From positions 108,788,436 to 108,852,435 of the forward strand of contig NC_056001.1 of the NCBI RefSeq assembly GCF_018446385.1: DNA of 64,000 nt, written 5' to 3'. Positions 1 to 14,317 of this stretch are shown one piece after another. The number at the start of each line of letters is the position of its first letter. The stretch's first letter is position 1. The notes under the pieces were generated by a model. It worked only from the letters and a program-made list of their open reading frames with translations, ran no database searches and had not been told where the DNA came from. Position numbers and translations under genes: made by a program. The stretch comes from Zingiber officinale. Taxonomy: Eukaryota > Streptophyta > Magnoliopsida > Zingiberales > Zingiberaceae.

Positions 1-770
1 AGGGAGAGATGGATCCGATCGGCGGGTGAGTTGCAAAGGCCTCGAGCCATCCGACGATGTCAATCTGAAGAATTAGAAGGTGAGGAAAGGAGTCGGCGAG
101 GGTGATCGAGAGTAGAGAAGGACGGGGCAAAGGTGCGACCTTGTTGAACCAGATCCTGTAGGCGAACTGGATTGCGTGGTGGAGGTCGGAAAACAGCGAG
201 GCGAAGGCAAGCTCCTTGGCGAAACGCTTGCTACCGCAGCACCGTAGCACATCCTCCTCCGTCCACGAAAAAGATGCCATCTTTCGTAGATCTAGGAAGG
301 GGAAGAGGGAGATGAGGCGAGGAGGAAAGTGGTGGTGGCGTCGCGATGGTATACGGTGGACGGCACGATATATGTTTAGGTTTGGAGGGAGCGATATCAG
401 TTTATGTTTGGAGGGAAGAGTGAAGTGTTGCAAATTTTGGCTAAGTATTGGTGAAAAAAATAAATTATTTTATTTTGGTTCATTAACACCACTTTTAACA
501 ACGGTTTTTTACTATCTGATTTCATAGATAGAACAAGCTAAGGAAGCTATCATAGACACCGGGTTTTAAAAACCGCTCTTAATATCGATGTCTATTAACG
601 AAAAAAAGACGCTCATAGACATCGGCTAAAAAAACCGATGTCTATGAGAGAAAATCTGCGCTCATAGACACCGATTTTTGGAAAAATCAGTGTAAAATAC
701 TCAAAGACATCAGAATTTGCTTAAAACCGTTGTTGTTCCACCGATGTCTATGAAGGTTTTTCTTGTAGTG
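1..770. mobile_element. CACTA (En/Spm) transposon, one terminus
   Basis: Read on the minus strand, the sequence ending at 770 starts CACTACAAGAAAAACC, the terminal inverted repeat typical of CACTA elements. Inside it (about 545-755) are subterminal repeats built on AGACATCGG in both orientations, as expected for transposase-binding subterminal repeats. The other end lies outside the window. No transposase coding sequence is recognised in 1-480, so this could be a non-autonomous copy or only the non-coding end of a larger one. Confidence 0.72.
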
Positions 771-1540
771 GGTTCCCCGGCGATGGCCTTCCGACGCTCA
801 AGTCAGTCTTCGGCGATGTATAACCAAGGAAGCGGAGTAACAGAATAACAGTGTGGCTATAGTAAAAATTATGCATACCTCCGTTGAAGCTTGGGGCCCC
901 TTATATAGGTCTCCGGGGACGTTCGTGCATGCTCCTCGAGGTGTGCACGCTTCTCAAAGCTTCCTCTGAAAAGATGTGTTAGGAAAGTGTTCCTGACACC
1001 ATACCTTAACAATCCGAGCATATATCTGATGTGATAGTGGAAGCTTTCGTCGTACGATCCACTGCCTGACCATGTCGCCGACCTTGCCGTTTGTCGGTGG
1101 CACGAACTCCCAGAAGAATATCATAGATCCTCCTCTTGTCGGTTACTGGGCCGAGCGGGTAAGTCGTTCAGCCAACCATCAGTCATCCGGACACTATCGT
1201 TCTCGAGTCAAGTAGGATGGCCGCTCAGCCAACTGCCCACTGTTCGAGCTTTGCTTCGAATGTAATCTGCTCGGTCACGGCTCCACTGGGCTGGTTTCGA
1301 GGTACATTCGAGCGGGGTTGGCCGCTCAGCATGTGCTCCCCACACATTTTTCTAAGTGTCAGAAGCTCGGTATGTGGCTGAGCTATGATGATGCTGAGTC
1401 GGACCTTCTCTATCCCGGTCGGGCGAGTGGGTCGCCCGACCGACCAATAGTACAGGGATGTTGACCACCCTGACTCTGACCCTTGACCTTCATCGTGGTA
1501 ATGACCCTCCACCGGATGAGCCCCTCATGACCGCATCAAC
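771..1540 (+). repeat. Gypsy-like LTR fragment (U3 part)
   Basis: No gene is seen. The first about 330 bases resemble 5761-6090 (shared phrases such as CTCAAGTCAGT and a short stretch before GACACC), so both are probably copies of one dispersed LTR family. It joins at 1541 to a TATAAAAGG-containing segment that looks like the R/U5 part of a Gypsy-type LTR. Outer limits are uncertain. Confidence 0.35.
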
Positions 1541-2620
1541 AGTAATATAAAAGGTGTTCAATTTCATGAACAGAGGTATGTGCACATGAACATACATACA
1601 CATATACTCATCTACTGTTCATCTTCTATATTTTTCCTTCGCCAGAGACTAACTTGAGTGTCAGAGTAGCTGAGCCGGAACACCCTTGGTTTCCCTTCTA
1701 ACCTGGCTTCCTTCTCTTTCTTAATTTATCCCCCTCTCAGAACTGACGAGCATCCTTGATGATCCATTCCTCCTCTTGGTGATTGGTGACTTCGTCAATA
1801 TCAAAAATTGCTCACCGGTAGCTTGTTCCTCAGGAGGAACATAATCTATCTAAAAAGGGGATAGATAGCTGGGCAAATCCTGCACATGGATGAAGAATGA
1901 AAAGAAGGGCCACTGGACATTCATATGACATATTACATTGATCATTCATACAAAATCATTTTCCAAATCAACTCCTCATCATTTAGATTAAACTCAAGCG
2001 AATATAATCACAATCCTTCAGAAAGCACGCATAGATTAAACTCGACACACATCAAATAACTGCACTTCTGCAACGGCATAACACAGACTATATAGATAAG
2101 CAGGGGAAAACTTAATGGCGGTGTTCAGCTAGGGAAGGCTGCTATCTCCTGGCTCTTGCTGCTCAGGAAGGGGAGGGGGGCTGCAAAGGTGCTGAAAAGG
2201 CGATAGGACGAGACAAGGGAGAGCAGCACATAGCAAACCGTCGAGCCGAAGGTGATCCCGACTGAGGTGGTGGCTCGTCGGCAGAAGGTGTCCAAGACAC
2301 TGCAAGCTTCACTCCATGTAACATTCACGTCGCCCTTGTATGCCAAATACAGTATCTCCGTCGACACTGTTCCGGCAACAAGGATTATGTATGTCATCAG
2401 CTGCGAGCGTACAGAATCGATATTAGTACAGGAAGTGTGATTCACATAGAACAAGCTCAGTCATAGAAGCAGCACGAGCAAAGTGTACTATAAGCTAACT
2501 TGATTATTTGTAGCATTGAAATGAAGAAGTGTGCTTAGTTCAGTCTTGCCTGGTCCAGAAGGAAGACGGTCCATGAGCAGGCAGAGTCGGCGGACGAGGG
2601 ATGGCGGAGTAGAACACCGA
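1541..2620. repeat. Partial tandem duplication, copy 1
   Basis: This stretch matches 7526-8612 almost base for base (roughly 96-97% by eye). It begins in an LTR R/U5-like segment (TATAAAAGG, then GCCAGAGACTAACTTGAG), runs through a spacer and covers the 3' half of a CASP-like gene. The match stops inside exon 2 of that gene. Copy 2 is the complete gene. Confidence 0.8.
2125..2620 (-). pseudogene. Truncated CASP-like gene copy (exon 3 and part of exon 2)
   Basis: This is a duplicate of the gene at 8113-8969. The last exon (2125-2400) is open and encodes the same C-terminal membrane segments with about seven residue changes. Upstream, 71 of the 118 bases of exon 2 remain (2550-2620), with a one-base length change relative to the complete gene. 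Sequence identity ends there, and exon 1 with the promoter is missing. The unusual GC splice donor of intron 2 is kept. It is probably a dead fragment; transcription from the neighbouring LTR cannot be excluded. Confidence 0.8.
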
Positions 2621-2668
2621 GCCATGGTGCTTTTCCTTTCCGTCCATCTCGGACAGGTGTATCCTTAA

Positions 2669-5269
2669 TATTGATTGCTATGCGGAATATCATACCGGTT
2701 CCCCTGTATAAAAATTTTGTACAAGTCCTGAACTTTTACTAACAACCTATTGTGTTCTTTAAAAATTAAATTAAGAATCGCAAACGATACTTAACATTAT
2801 TGATTCCAAATTTAATTTATCTGTTCTTAATGGTTTAGACTTGGATCGCAAATGATGCTTAACATTATTGATCCAAATCCACCCATGTTACAAATTTAAT
2901 TAAATATTAATTTCTAAAATTGACTTTCAGAACTGCATGGCGAGACACTAGGTCTTCTTGGGTATGGAATCATCCACCACCGCCTAGACAAAGCCTTTTA
3001 AAGAAATTTAATATTTAATTTCTTTATATAACCCTAGGTTTAACCAAAAGGAACAATCGAATCATAAATTCAAAAAATTAAAAAAAAACACAAACTCGAA
3101 TCACAAATTCGAAACCTAGAATCATATGTCTCTTGTGTTTGATATTTCAAAAACCATACAAAGAAAACTAGTATGATGCAGAAAATAATTACTAGTTATA
3201 CCTTTCTTTGTACGCAACAACCTCTTGATCTTCTGTCGTATTCCTCTTCTTATCTCGGACGTTGTGTGGGCAACGATCTACCGAGATGAGAACCACTAAG
3301 CTTCCTTCTTCTTCTTGTGAGTTTCGGGCACCACAAGAATTCCAAGAATAGATAAGGTTCGGCCACACCACCAAGCTCCAAGGGATGCTAAAACAAAACC
3401 TCCTTTCTCTCCTTCTCCAAGCAAAATCCGGCCACCAACAAGCTCCTTGAGAGTTGATGTCGCCGGCCACCAATGAAGAAGAAAAGGAGGAGAGGAAGAG
3501 GATGAGAAGGGCTGGCCACCAACCAAAGAAATAGAAGAGAGGAAAACTAGAACATAAGTTATGAGGTGAGACACCTCTACCCTCTCTTTTATATTCCTTG
3601 GTCTTGGCAAATAAGGAAAGTTTTATAAAAACATCCTTATTCTCTTAGCCATTGAAAGGAAAGTTTAATAAAAAATTTCCCTTTCAAACTTAATGTGGTC
3701 GGCCACCTCTCAATCATCCAAGCAAGGAAAGTTTTAAACACAAAATTAAAACTTCCTTATTTATTTCCGAAAATTTTAAAATAAAAATTTCTCTATTAAT
3801 TATCTCTTCATGGTTGGTTATAAAAAGAAATTTTATAAGTTAAAATCTCTCTATGGATAATTTCCAAAAAGGAAAGTTATCTTTAAAATTAAAATTTCCT
3901 CTCAATTTATAAATAAGGAAAGATATCAAATCTTTTTTTAATATTTTATAGAAACTATAAAAGGAAAGATTTAATTTTAAAACTCCCTTTTAAATCATGA
4001 GGATGGTTACAAAAAAGGAAAGTTTTATCAAAAATTAAAATATTCCTTTTAACTACAAATTAGGAAAGATATTAAACCTTTCACTTAATCTTTTGTAGAA
4101 AGCTATAAAAGGAAAGATTTAAATTTTAAACTCTCTTTTAAAACCATGATATCCACATAAGAAAATTTTTAAAAAATAAAATCCCTTTTATTTTATATGT
4201 GGTCGGCCACCTAAGCTTGGACTCAAGCTAGGGTCGGCCACACCTCAATGGCTCAACCCTTTGTCTTGGCTGGCCCAAGCTTGGGTTCCAAGCTTGCTTG
4301 GTCGGCCACCTAAGGGTGGGTAAGAAGTGGGTATTTGGTGGATATAATTCATTATATATAAGAGGCTACGATAGGGACCGAGAGGAGGAATTGGTTTTGG
4401 TCTCCGGATGAAATTAAGCTTCCCGTGTTCACCCTGAACACCCAACTTAATTCTATCAATAATAATTCATACCACTAAAGAATTATTATTGAATTACCGC
4501 ACCAATCCTAAATTACATTTTGGGCTCCTTCTTTATTATGAGTGTGTTAGTCTCCCTGTGTTTAAGATATAAAATGTCCACTAATTAAATGAATTACTGA
4601 CAACTCACTTAATTAATATCTAGCTCCAAGAGTAGTACCACTCAACTTCATTATCATGTCGGACTAAGTCCACCTGCAGGGTTTACATGACAATCCTTAT
4701 GAGCTCATCTTGGGGACATCATCAACCTATATTACTAGGACACAGTTCCCTTCTATAATCAATAACACACAATATAAGTAATATCATTTCTCAACTTATC
4801 GGACCTCTTGATTTATCGAACTAAATCTCACCCATTGATAAGTCAAAAAATAAGTACTAGATATATGTGTTTGTTATTATATCAGGATTAAGAGTACACA
4901 CTTCCATAATAACAAAGGTCTTATTCTTTTATTCAGTCGGTATAAAAAAAACTTACCTTAAATGGTCCAGCTCAATACACTGAGAATGTACTAGTGTAAT
5001 TCTATAGTTAAGATAAACTAATATCAAATTACACTATGACTATTCCAATGATTTGTTCCTTTCCATCTTAGTTGTGAGCTACTATTTATAATTTATAAGG
5101 AATTGATAACATGATCTTCTGTGTGTGATACCACACACCATGTTATCTACAATATAAATTAATTGAACAACTACACTTAGCATATAAATGTAGACATTTG
5201 ACCAATGTGATTCTTTATTTCAAACTAAAATATTTACAAAAGGCTAGGCTTTTAGTATACACTCTAACA
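2669..5269 (-). mobile_element. Solo LTR, about 2.6 kb (LTR family C)
   Basis: Read on the minus strand it starts TGTTAGAGTGTATACTAAAA and ends near a TTTTTGTACAGGGGAACC-like block. That fits a long plant LTR; I think it is Copia-type, but not surely. No internal coding region or partner LTR lies beside it. A second copy starts at 62116. The middle (3600-4200) is a loose series of repeats alternating GGAAAG and TTAAAATTTCC phrases. The flanking five bases (CTTAA and CTTGG) are only a weak target duplication, so the exact left end is uncertain. Short open frames inside are not conserved genes. Confidence 0.6.
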
Positions 5270-7525
5270 CTTGGAAGAGGAACTTTGCAACTTTTTTTCT
5301 TGGCCTTATTCTTTTGATGGCTCGCGGAATAACGTGCGGTGGTAAGGGATTGGCAAGTTCGGTGCATCTCGGAAGACCTCGGTTGGCCTGTTGCCCAACT
5401 TTCGGCCAGCCGGGTCTTCCTCTCAGGCTCTGGGTTCAGCATGTTGGTCGGTCATCGATGTTGTGCTATCGGCCGCTTGGCAATCGGCTGTTGTCTGCTA
5501 CTACTCCACCATCTTTGCAGTTCAGGCGTGTATCAATAACTCCAAGTTTTCTTGCGTTAGTGTTACCACCGTAAGTCATCTAGTGTCCTCCATCTTCACA
5601 TTTCAGATTCAAGTAGAGTTACCATAGATGATGTCAAATATAATACTGTCCCAAAACGGAGAAGATGGCAAGCTCAGAATGTGGCTTGAAGGTTGACGAA
5701 GCGAAGACTCAACGTAGTTCTGCAACACAAAAGCATTAGTGTCGAGTCGAAAAGAGGTTCCCGGCGTTAGCCCTCCGATACTCAAGTCAGTGTCCGATGG
5801 TGATGTAAAGAACAGTGGAAAGACTGTAACGAAGAAAGTGTAGAATGATGAAGTTACGCTTACCTCCTCCTGTAGATGGGAACCTTTCTTTTATAGAAGA
5901 CACTGTATTATCTATGCATGCATCTCAAAGCGTGTGCACATTTTTCCAAGTGTCCTATGAAAAGACAAGTCAAAAAGTATCGCTGACACCTTTTCTTAAA
6001 CGAGCATGCATATCTCTGATGTGACAAATTAGAAGCTTCCAAAGTATCATTTTCCTAGGAACATGCTCCTTTGTTATTGACGCAAACCTCTAAAAGGATA
6101 CGACAAGATACTTAAGTGAGGCCCGTTGTAGGCCGATCGGTGTCCACTCGACCGGGGCACCCCCACTCAGTCGTGTCCCTCAGATCTGCTAGCTCGTCTC
6201 CTTCTTTGCTTCCTGACTGTCACTGGTTACCTCCGTCCGACCAGCAGTGTCGTCCGATCGACGAAACTATCACGTCGTAGATTGTCAATTGCCTCTCGAC
6301 TCTATCTATTGTCACTAGACAAGCCGTTCGGCATCCTTGCCTGACCGCTCGGGCTTCCCGTTCGTTTGATAATCCTACTCGGTCGGTCAGCTAACCAGGG
6401 CCTTTGAATATTTTAATCTTAGACTCCCACGTTAACTAATCTTTTTTACTTTAATCTATCTTTAAAAGGATCCACCGCATGAGTACACATCCAAATCTAT
6501 TTTAAATATTTGATTGATTACAATGACCGTGAAAGCAAAATAGTTGACAAAAAGAGATCGATGTTAATGTGTGCTACTGTCGAACTGTTGATCCATGTCC
6601 TCCTTTCACTGGGGATTCCAGCTACGATTTCAGTTTGTCTGACGACTGTCCAGTGAATTAAAGGTATACATCTCGATCAGCATGATAATACAGTCTCCCT
6701 CTCCTTCCGATTATGGATATCAAAGTGAAACAGATAATGTAGCACTACAGAAGATATTGATAATGGCAGATGAGAATTGCTAGATCCACTTGCATTGGAA
6801 GAAGGGAACACTTGTTTCTTCTACTTCTATCTTGTTTATCCCTCTCTATCATTCATCAAGTTTTCTGCCTTGAATTTCGACATCTTATTTTCTTCTTCTT
6901 TCTTATTGAATTTTGATATGTAATCTGATACGGGGATTAATGGGAAGTTTACATATGTACGAGATGGTCAATAGTCCTGTCTAGGTAGAAGTCAAAGGGA
7001 GTTGATCATATCAATCCCGTTCAGGTTGCCCGAGGCGAGAGGATTCTTTGTCCGACCTGTCACCCTTGAGTTGATTCAGCACTCGACATTCAGCTCAGTT
7101 TATCCCGATTCCAGGGGCTCAACTCTCCTAGACGTCTTCAGTTCAATCTACCTGACTCTTTGGACTCAGATCTCCCAACTCATTATTCTGCTCAGCTAGC
7201 TCTGTCTATCCAACAGGCTAACGCCTTGCTCAGCTCCATTCGGCCTTGTTGACACAACACCTTGCTCAGCTCCATTCGGCCCGACCGATCCAATGCTCTA
7301 CTTGACCCCACCTACTCGACTCCTGACTTACTCCTTTGAGGCTCTTCGATTTGAAGTTAGGCGCTTTAATTTGGCTCAATTGATCTTATATCTCGTGGAC
7401 TAGCGCCATAAGTATTATGACACGTGAATTGTTATAACACGTAGACCAGTATGTTTATATAGATATGGTGGAAATACGATGATGTCCCATCACCCATTAA
7501 TATTTAGAGAAAAGTATGCAACCAT
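5270..7525. other. Repeat-derived spacer, no gene recognised
   Basis: I see no supported gene. 5761-6090 resembles 781-1110 and is probably an LTR U3 fragment. 6100-6420 is rich in CGACCGCTCGG-type phrases seen in Gypsy LTRs. 6430-7000 is unassigned AT-rich DNA. 7000-7520 again looks LTR-derived. Short open frames here lack recognisable domains. Confidence 0.4.
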
Positions 7526-8612
7526 AGTAATATAAAAGGTGTTCAATTTCGTGAACAGAGGTATGTGCACACGAACATATATACACATATACTCATCTAC
7601 TGTTCATCTTCTACATTTCTCTTTCGCTAGAGACTAACTTGAGTATCAGAGTGGTTGAACCGGGATACCCTTGATCTCCCTTCTAACCCTGCTTCCTTCT
7701 CTTTCTTTATCTCCCTCTTAGAATTGACGAGCATCCTTGACGATCCATTCCTCTCTTTGTGATCGGTGACTTCGTCAATATCAAAAATAGCTCACCGGTA
7801 GCTTGTTCCCCAGGAGGAACATAATCTATCTAACAACGGGATAGATTAGTTGGGCAAATCCTGCACATGGATGAAGAATGAAAAGAAGGGCCACTGGACA
7901 TTCATATGACATATTACATTGATAATTCATACAAAATCATTTTCCAAATCAACTCCTCATCATTTAGATTAAACTCAAGCGAATATAATCATAATCCTTC
8001 AGAGAGCACTGCATAGATTAAACTCGACACACATTAAGTACTGCACTTCTGCAACAGTGAACGGCATAACACAGACTATATAGATAAGCAGGGGAAAACT
8101 TAATGGCGGTGTTCAGCTAGGGAAGGCTGCTATCTCCTGGCTCTTGCTGCTCAGGAAGGGGACGGGGGCTGCAAAGGTGCTGAAAAGGCGGTAGGACGAG
8201 ACAAGGGAGAGCAGCAGATAGCAAACCGCCGAGCCGAAGGTGATCCCGACTGAGGTGGTGGCTCGTCGGCAGAAGGTGTCGAAGACACTGCAAGCTTCAC
8301 TCCATGTAACATTCACGTCGCCCTTGTATGCCAAATATAGTATTTCCGTCGACACAGTTCCGGCGGCAAGGATTATGTATGTCATCAGCTGCGAGCGCAC
8401 AGAATCGATATTAGTACATGAACTCTGATTCACATAGAACAAGCTCAGTCATAGAAGCAACACGAGCAAAGTTTACTATAAGCTAATTTCTTGATTATCT
8501 GTAGCATTGAAATGAAGAAGTGTGCTTTGTTCAGTCTTGCCTGGTCCAGAAGGAAGACGGTCCATGAGCGGGCCAGAGTCGCCGGACGAGGGATGGCGAA
8601 GTAGAACGCCGA
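7526..8612. repeat. Partial tandem duplication, copy 2 (parent copy)
   Basis: This is the counterpart of 1541-2620. Here the CASP-like gene continues beyond the point where the copy-1 match stops, so this is the complete version. The LTR R/U5-like segment (7526 to about 7820) lies downstream of the gene's stop codon in both copies. Confidence 0.8.
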
Positions 8613-8969
8613 CAGGAGCGAGTACGCCGCGCAAGCGCCGTTTGCGTACACCAAATACCTGATCTTCCACATCAGAAAGTCACTGGGGCATTCCCTCAAA
8701 CACATCACGCGCAAAAAATAAGTAAAGGATACAGATCCAAATTAAACAGACTTGAAGGCGGCGAGATCGGAGTAGGAGATGGATCCGAAGTCTCCGTCCT
8801 GCGAGTTCTTCACCATGATGGCCATCGCCGCCAGGCAGAGCCCCATGGGCACCGCCCGAAGCAGCGTCTCCGCCGTCCGGACGCCCTGGAAATCCTCCGC
8901 CGGCTCGGCCGCCACGTCGCTGCCAGTTGCCGGCTTCTGCTGGTGATCCTCCTCGTCGGTCGACTTCAT
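8113..8969 (-). CDS. CASP-like protein (CASPL2 type), three exons
   Basis: Small four-helix membrane protein of the CASP/CASPL family, related to the scaffolds that organise the Casparian strip; most CASPL2 members have no known specific role. Exons are 8752-8969, 8541-8658 and 8113-8388, giving 203 residues, the usual size. Reading phases agree at both junctions. The N-terminus is short and acidic (MKSTDEED). The family block [19 protein letters not shown] opens helix 1, and exon 3 carries [19 protein letters not shown] (helix 3) and a last helix before SSYRLFS. Intron 1 is GT-AG. Intron 2 appears to be GC-AG (donor CAG|GCAAGA), because the CAG codon is the only sensible link to LMTYII. The start at 8969 is the first Met giving the family N-terminus. 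A truncated duplicate lies at 2125-2620. Confidence 0.9.
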
Positions 8970-9754
8970 GATCGTGCCCTGTTCTGCTCAGTTCAAGGAG
9001 AAGAGGAGATGAACGGGATGGGGATTTCAGATTTGTAGCAGTAGAACAAGAAATGGCGTAGGAGGAACGGAAGGAGGGATCGGAAGTAGTTGAGGAGAGT
9101 AAATGGCATTGAATGCGAGAGAGTGTAAGCGATAGTTCAATTGGAGGACACAGACTCCCATGCAAAGCCATGCATGCATTGGACCGCCGTCTCCACGCGT
9201 CCGCCGACGCGCAGGACTTGCACAGTTGCACGTAGCTCTCAGGCCTTTAAACAAAATAACTATGCACACATACAGCTGAATTCCATTTGCATGAACAAAC
9301 TGTTTTAATCGATCCAAAAAGGATCTACACTAAGTTTCTCGAACGATCTTGCAACTCTCTTTCAATAAATGGATCTGCATTTTGTTTAGATCTTAGTAAT
9401 GGAATTGACATCCAAAAGGACACTGTTCGAGCATATTAATGAGAAAATGAAATGGGGGAAAAATACAAGGCAAGGTGAGAACATTTACTTGCTTCGGTTG
9501 GCCTTTATTTATGAATTTAAATTCTTGAAGCCATTCGATCTAACATGTGAAATTCAGTGCAGTGAAGCAATGAATATATGGGGCCAATTGTTTGTGGCCT
9601 GTGTCCATCTCCAGAAACCCTTAATGAAAGTTTACCACATATTAGACGCAAAGACAGCAGTAAAATAGAAGATAACAATAGAATATATTAATGAGCCATT
9701 TAGCATACAACAATAGAAGATATTGTCTTGAATTGAAGAACAATAAAATGAATG
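8970..9754. other. Intergenic: CASPL 5' leader/promoter side and RsmH 3' side
   Basis: Upstream of the CASP-like start (8970-9250) is a moderately GC-rich stretch expected to hold its leader and promoter. I do not see a convincing TATA box. 9250-9754 is AT-rich and probably includes the 3' UTR of the methyltransferase gene. Short open frames here have no recognisable domain. Confidence 0.5.
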
Positions 9755-11721
<1,967 letters not shown>

Positions 11722-12208
11722 GGGCAGAGGAAGTGGGAGGGTGCTTTAGCCGTCGTCTCCGCAAAAGAAGGCCATGGCTCGAGCCGTTGTGGCTTGTCGA
11801 TGAGTTGCCGCCGCCGCCGCAATCTAAATCCTCGATATGGACCGAATCGGACACCTCCACTTAAAGTCGCGTCTTCCCGCTGGATTTTTCTAATATACTC
11901 CACTTTATTTTAATAATTTCAATTCACTTCCGGATGCACATTAGGCATCATGGTTCAATCCTTCAGGGTCTGCACAACGTCAAATTTGATGGAAATTATG
12001 CTCACGATCCAAGTCAAACTATCTATGTGCGAAAAAATTGAGAGTTTGCCCGTCTGAGTGATGGCGAAAATCACGGAGATTAACTATCCAGCATTTTTAT
12101 CTCCGGAATTAATCGGATGAAATAGGAATAAGCCCCGGCCTTCAACTCAGGAGGCTTTGAGTGAAACAATAAAATGGAATCTCATATAAATTTTTAATAA
12201 TATATCGT
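11722..12208. other. Intergenic, upstream of RsmH; possible hAT end
   Basis: The GC-rich part (to about 11860) should hold the promoter and leader of the methyltransferase gene. From about 11900 the sequence becomes AT-rich and probably includes the non-coding 3' end of the hAT element. I could not identify its terminal inverted repeat with confidence. Confidence 0.4.
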
Positions 12209-13261
12209 TCATTTATAATTATTTCTTCTGATATTTTTATTTGTAAAATCTGCTATAATATTATGAGTTTTGATTTGATATATATTTTCAATAATTTTAA
12301 TTTTGAAAACTCCTTTCAGCATGTTATTATAACAAGCATAGTCAAAAAGATTGTATAAGTAATTGTAACATTTGGATAACAATTTACACTTTGAACAAAT
12401 TCAAAAATATCAATTGCAGATATTATTATATTTGATAAAAGTCATTCGTAATATTTTTACTTCAGTAAATAAATCATCTAACTCAACATCTGATGAGTTA
12501 TCATGAGTTAGAATAAATTTTAGATTGACACAACATTTTCTCAATTCATCATCATTCAAAGTTCTTAATGTTTTTGAATCAAATAAAAAACTAAATATAT
12601 TTTTAAAGGTTTCATTTGCTTAAATCTACATTTTAAAGAAACAATCGTCATCTCCACAACAACAACAAAATAATCAATTCTAAATGACTCTTCTAATAAA
12701 AGCAAAGCCTCATTGTCTTTTCTTTTATTAAATTATTTTTTCCTAAAAATACAGCGCTTTCTTGTAAATATTAGCTCTATGTTCATATATGATACAAGAC
12801 CTTTAGCAATAGACAAACTTGCAACAAAACCATCGTTCCTATACTTTTCAAAAAATGAGAGTACATCTTCCAATTGTTTCATGGCAGAGTCAATGCACAT
12901 AGATTTCGATTGTAACTTCTTACTCACCATGTTTATAGAAAATAAGATATCATACCAAATGACCAAATCAAGTAAAAATTCAAAATTTTTGATTGAATTA
13001 GCTAAACTTTCAACTTCACTCATTGATTTTGCATCATCACAAATATTATTTAATTCTAGTAAAGCTGCTCTTACTTCCACAATTTGTGATTTAATAGCTT
13101 GAACACTTTTAATGTGACTTTTCCAACAAGTATTCGACAAAGATTTGTCAGTTAATCCCTTCACATTATTAAGTAAAATTTTCCATCTCTTAGGAGAACT
13201 TGAAAATACTATATATATGTGTTGCATTACTAAAAAAAGAAACAACTTTAACACAAGAATG
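12209..13261 (-). pseudogene. hAT transposase remnant, C-terminal part
   Basis: Minus-strand translation gives SSSPKRWKILLNNVKGLT, a long helical region, then TLNDDELRKCCVNLKFILTH and a degraded tail ending near 12209. These are typical of DUF4371-type hAT transposases before the C-terminal dimerisation domain. The catalytic and dimerisation part at the end is poorly preserved. The piece stops at 13261, where the Copia insertion begins. Its next upstream codons are found at 29306 onward. Confidence 0.75.
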
Positions 13262-14303
13262 TGTTAGAGCAATCTAGGTGCCCTAGATTTTGTTGTTTGA
13301 GCAAAGGTTTAAGTTAGGTTTATTATTGTATTTGATATGCATTGTGAGTGTGCAGAATACAGGTACAACAAGAAAAATTCAAGTATGATCTTAGCAAAGG
13401 AAAAGTCCAAGGGTGAGTCTTAGAGGTGTAAGTCCAAGTATATAGTCTTGGTAACGTAAGTCCAAGTGTGACTTGGCAAAGGATGAAGTCCCGGAGTGTG
13501 GCTCTTGGCGGTGAAGACCCAACAACGATGACAAGATCGATGGAAGTTCCAGAAGGTAAGACTTGAAGAATGGGGAGGCATATGAGGGATGCAAGACTAA
13601 TGAAGGAGGCTAGAAGCCTATGTCTAGGTTCTAGCCTATGTCTAGGTTGTACGAGTAAGGATGAGTGCATGAGAGATTATACTCATGGCAAAATTCTAGA
13701 TTTAGGGTTTACTGTAGCTGCTACTGTAGTAGTTACTATAGCAGTACTATAGCAATCGACTGGTACACTATAGAAATTGACTAATACACTGTAGCAGTCG
13801 ACTAGTAGCCGTCCGTTGGGGCGCAACAGTTGGCTTCACTTAAAGGGTCAGTTGACTGGTGTATACACCAGTCGACTGATGGCGGGAATACAACTTGTGT
13901 TTTCTCCTGAGCTCTATTTAAGAGAGCTCGGGGTGATTGGCCATAGTTGACGAAATAGACTTGGCTAAAGTCTATTAGAAGTCTCCTAAGTGCTTCAAGC
14001 TTCTCTTGTGATCAAAGGGTGTTTGGATCAAGGTTGTGATGAGGTTTCTCCACCGAGAAGAAGGTTTGACCTAGCCTGAGTTTTCCGGGGAGTTATCCAT
14101 TAACGGATCGGGATCGTCCACCTTATAGACAGCCATGGAGTAGGAGTTTTATCTCTGAACCACATAAACAAATGTATTATTGGATTTTGTCTTTCTATTT
14201 GTTAGTTTATTTTATATTCCGCTGCGTACTAACAATTACAGGAAGCGATCGAAGTGGGTGATTGGTTATTCACCGCCTCTAGCCGATGTCAAAGGTCCCA
14301 ACA
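13262..14303 (+). repeat. Element A left LTR
   Basis: Runs from TGTTAGAGCAATC to GGTCCCAACA, matching the right LTR at 28406-29305. A TATA-like CTATTTAAGAG lies near 13915. Upstream in U3 are short hairpin units of the AAGTCC type (13380-13545) and repeats of the palindrome CAGTCGACTG (about 13755-13885). Confidence 0.85.
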
Positions 14304-14305
14304 AG

Positions 14306-14317
14306 TGGTATCAGAGC
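14306..14317 (+). promoter_or_regulatory. Element A primer-binding site (initiator Met tRNA)
   Basis: TGGTATCAGAGC, three bases inside the left LTR. This is the standard plant Copia primer site complementary to the 3' end of initiator methionine tRNA. Confidence 0.85.

Noticed and set aside
8680-9317. Minus-strand frames upstream of and over CASPL exon 1
   Set aside because: They overlap the accepted exon in other frames or lie in its leader, and have no recognised domain.
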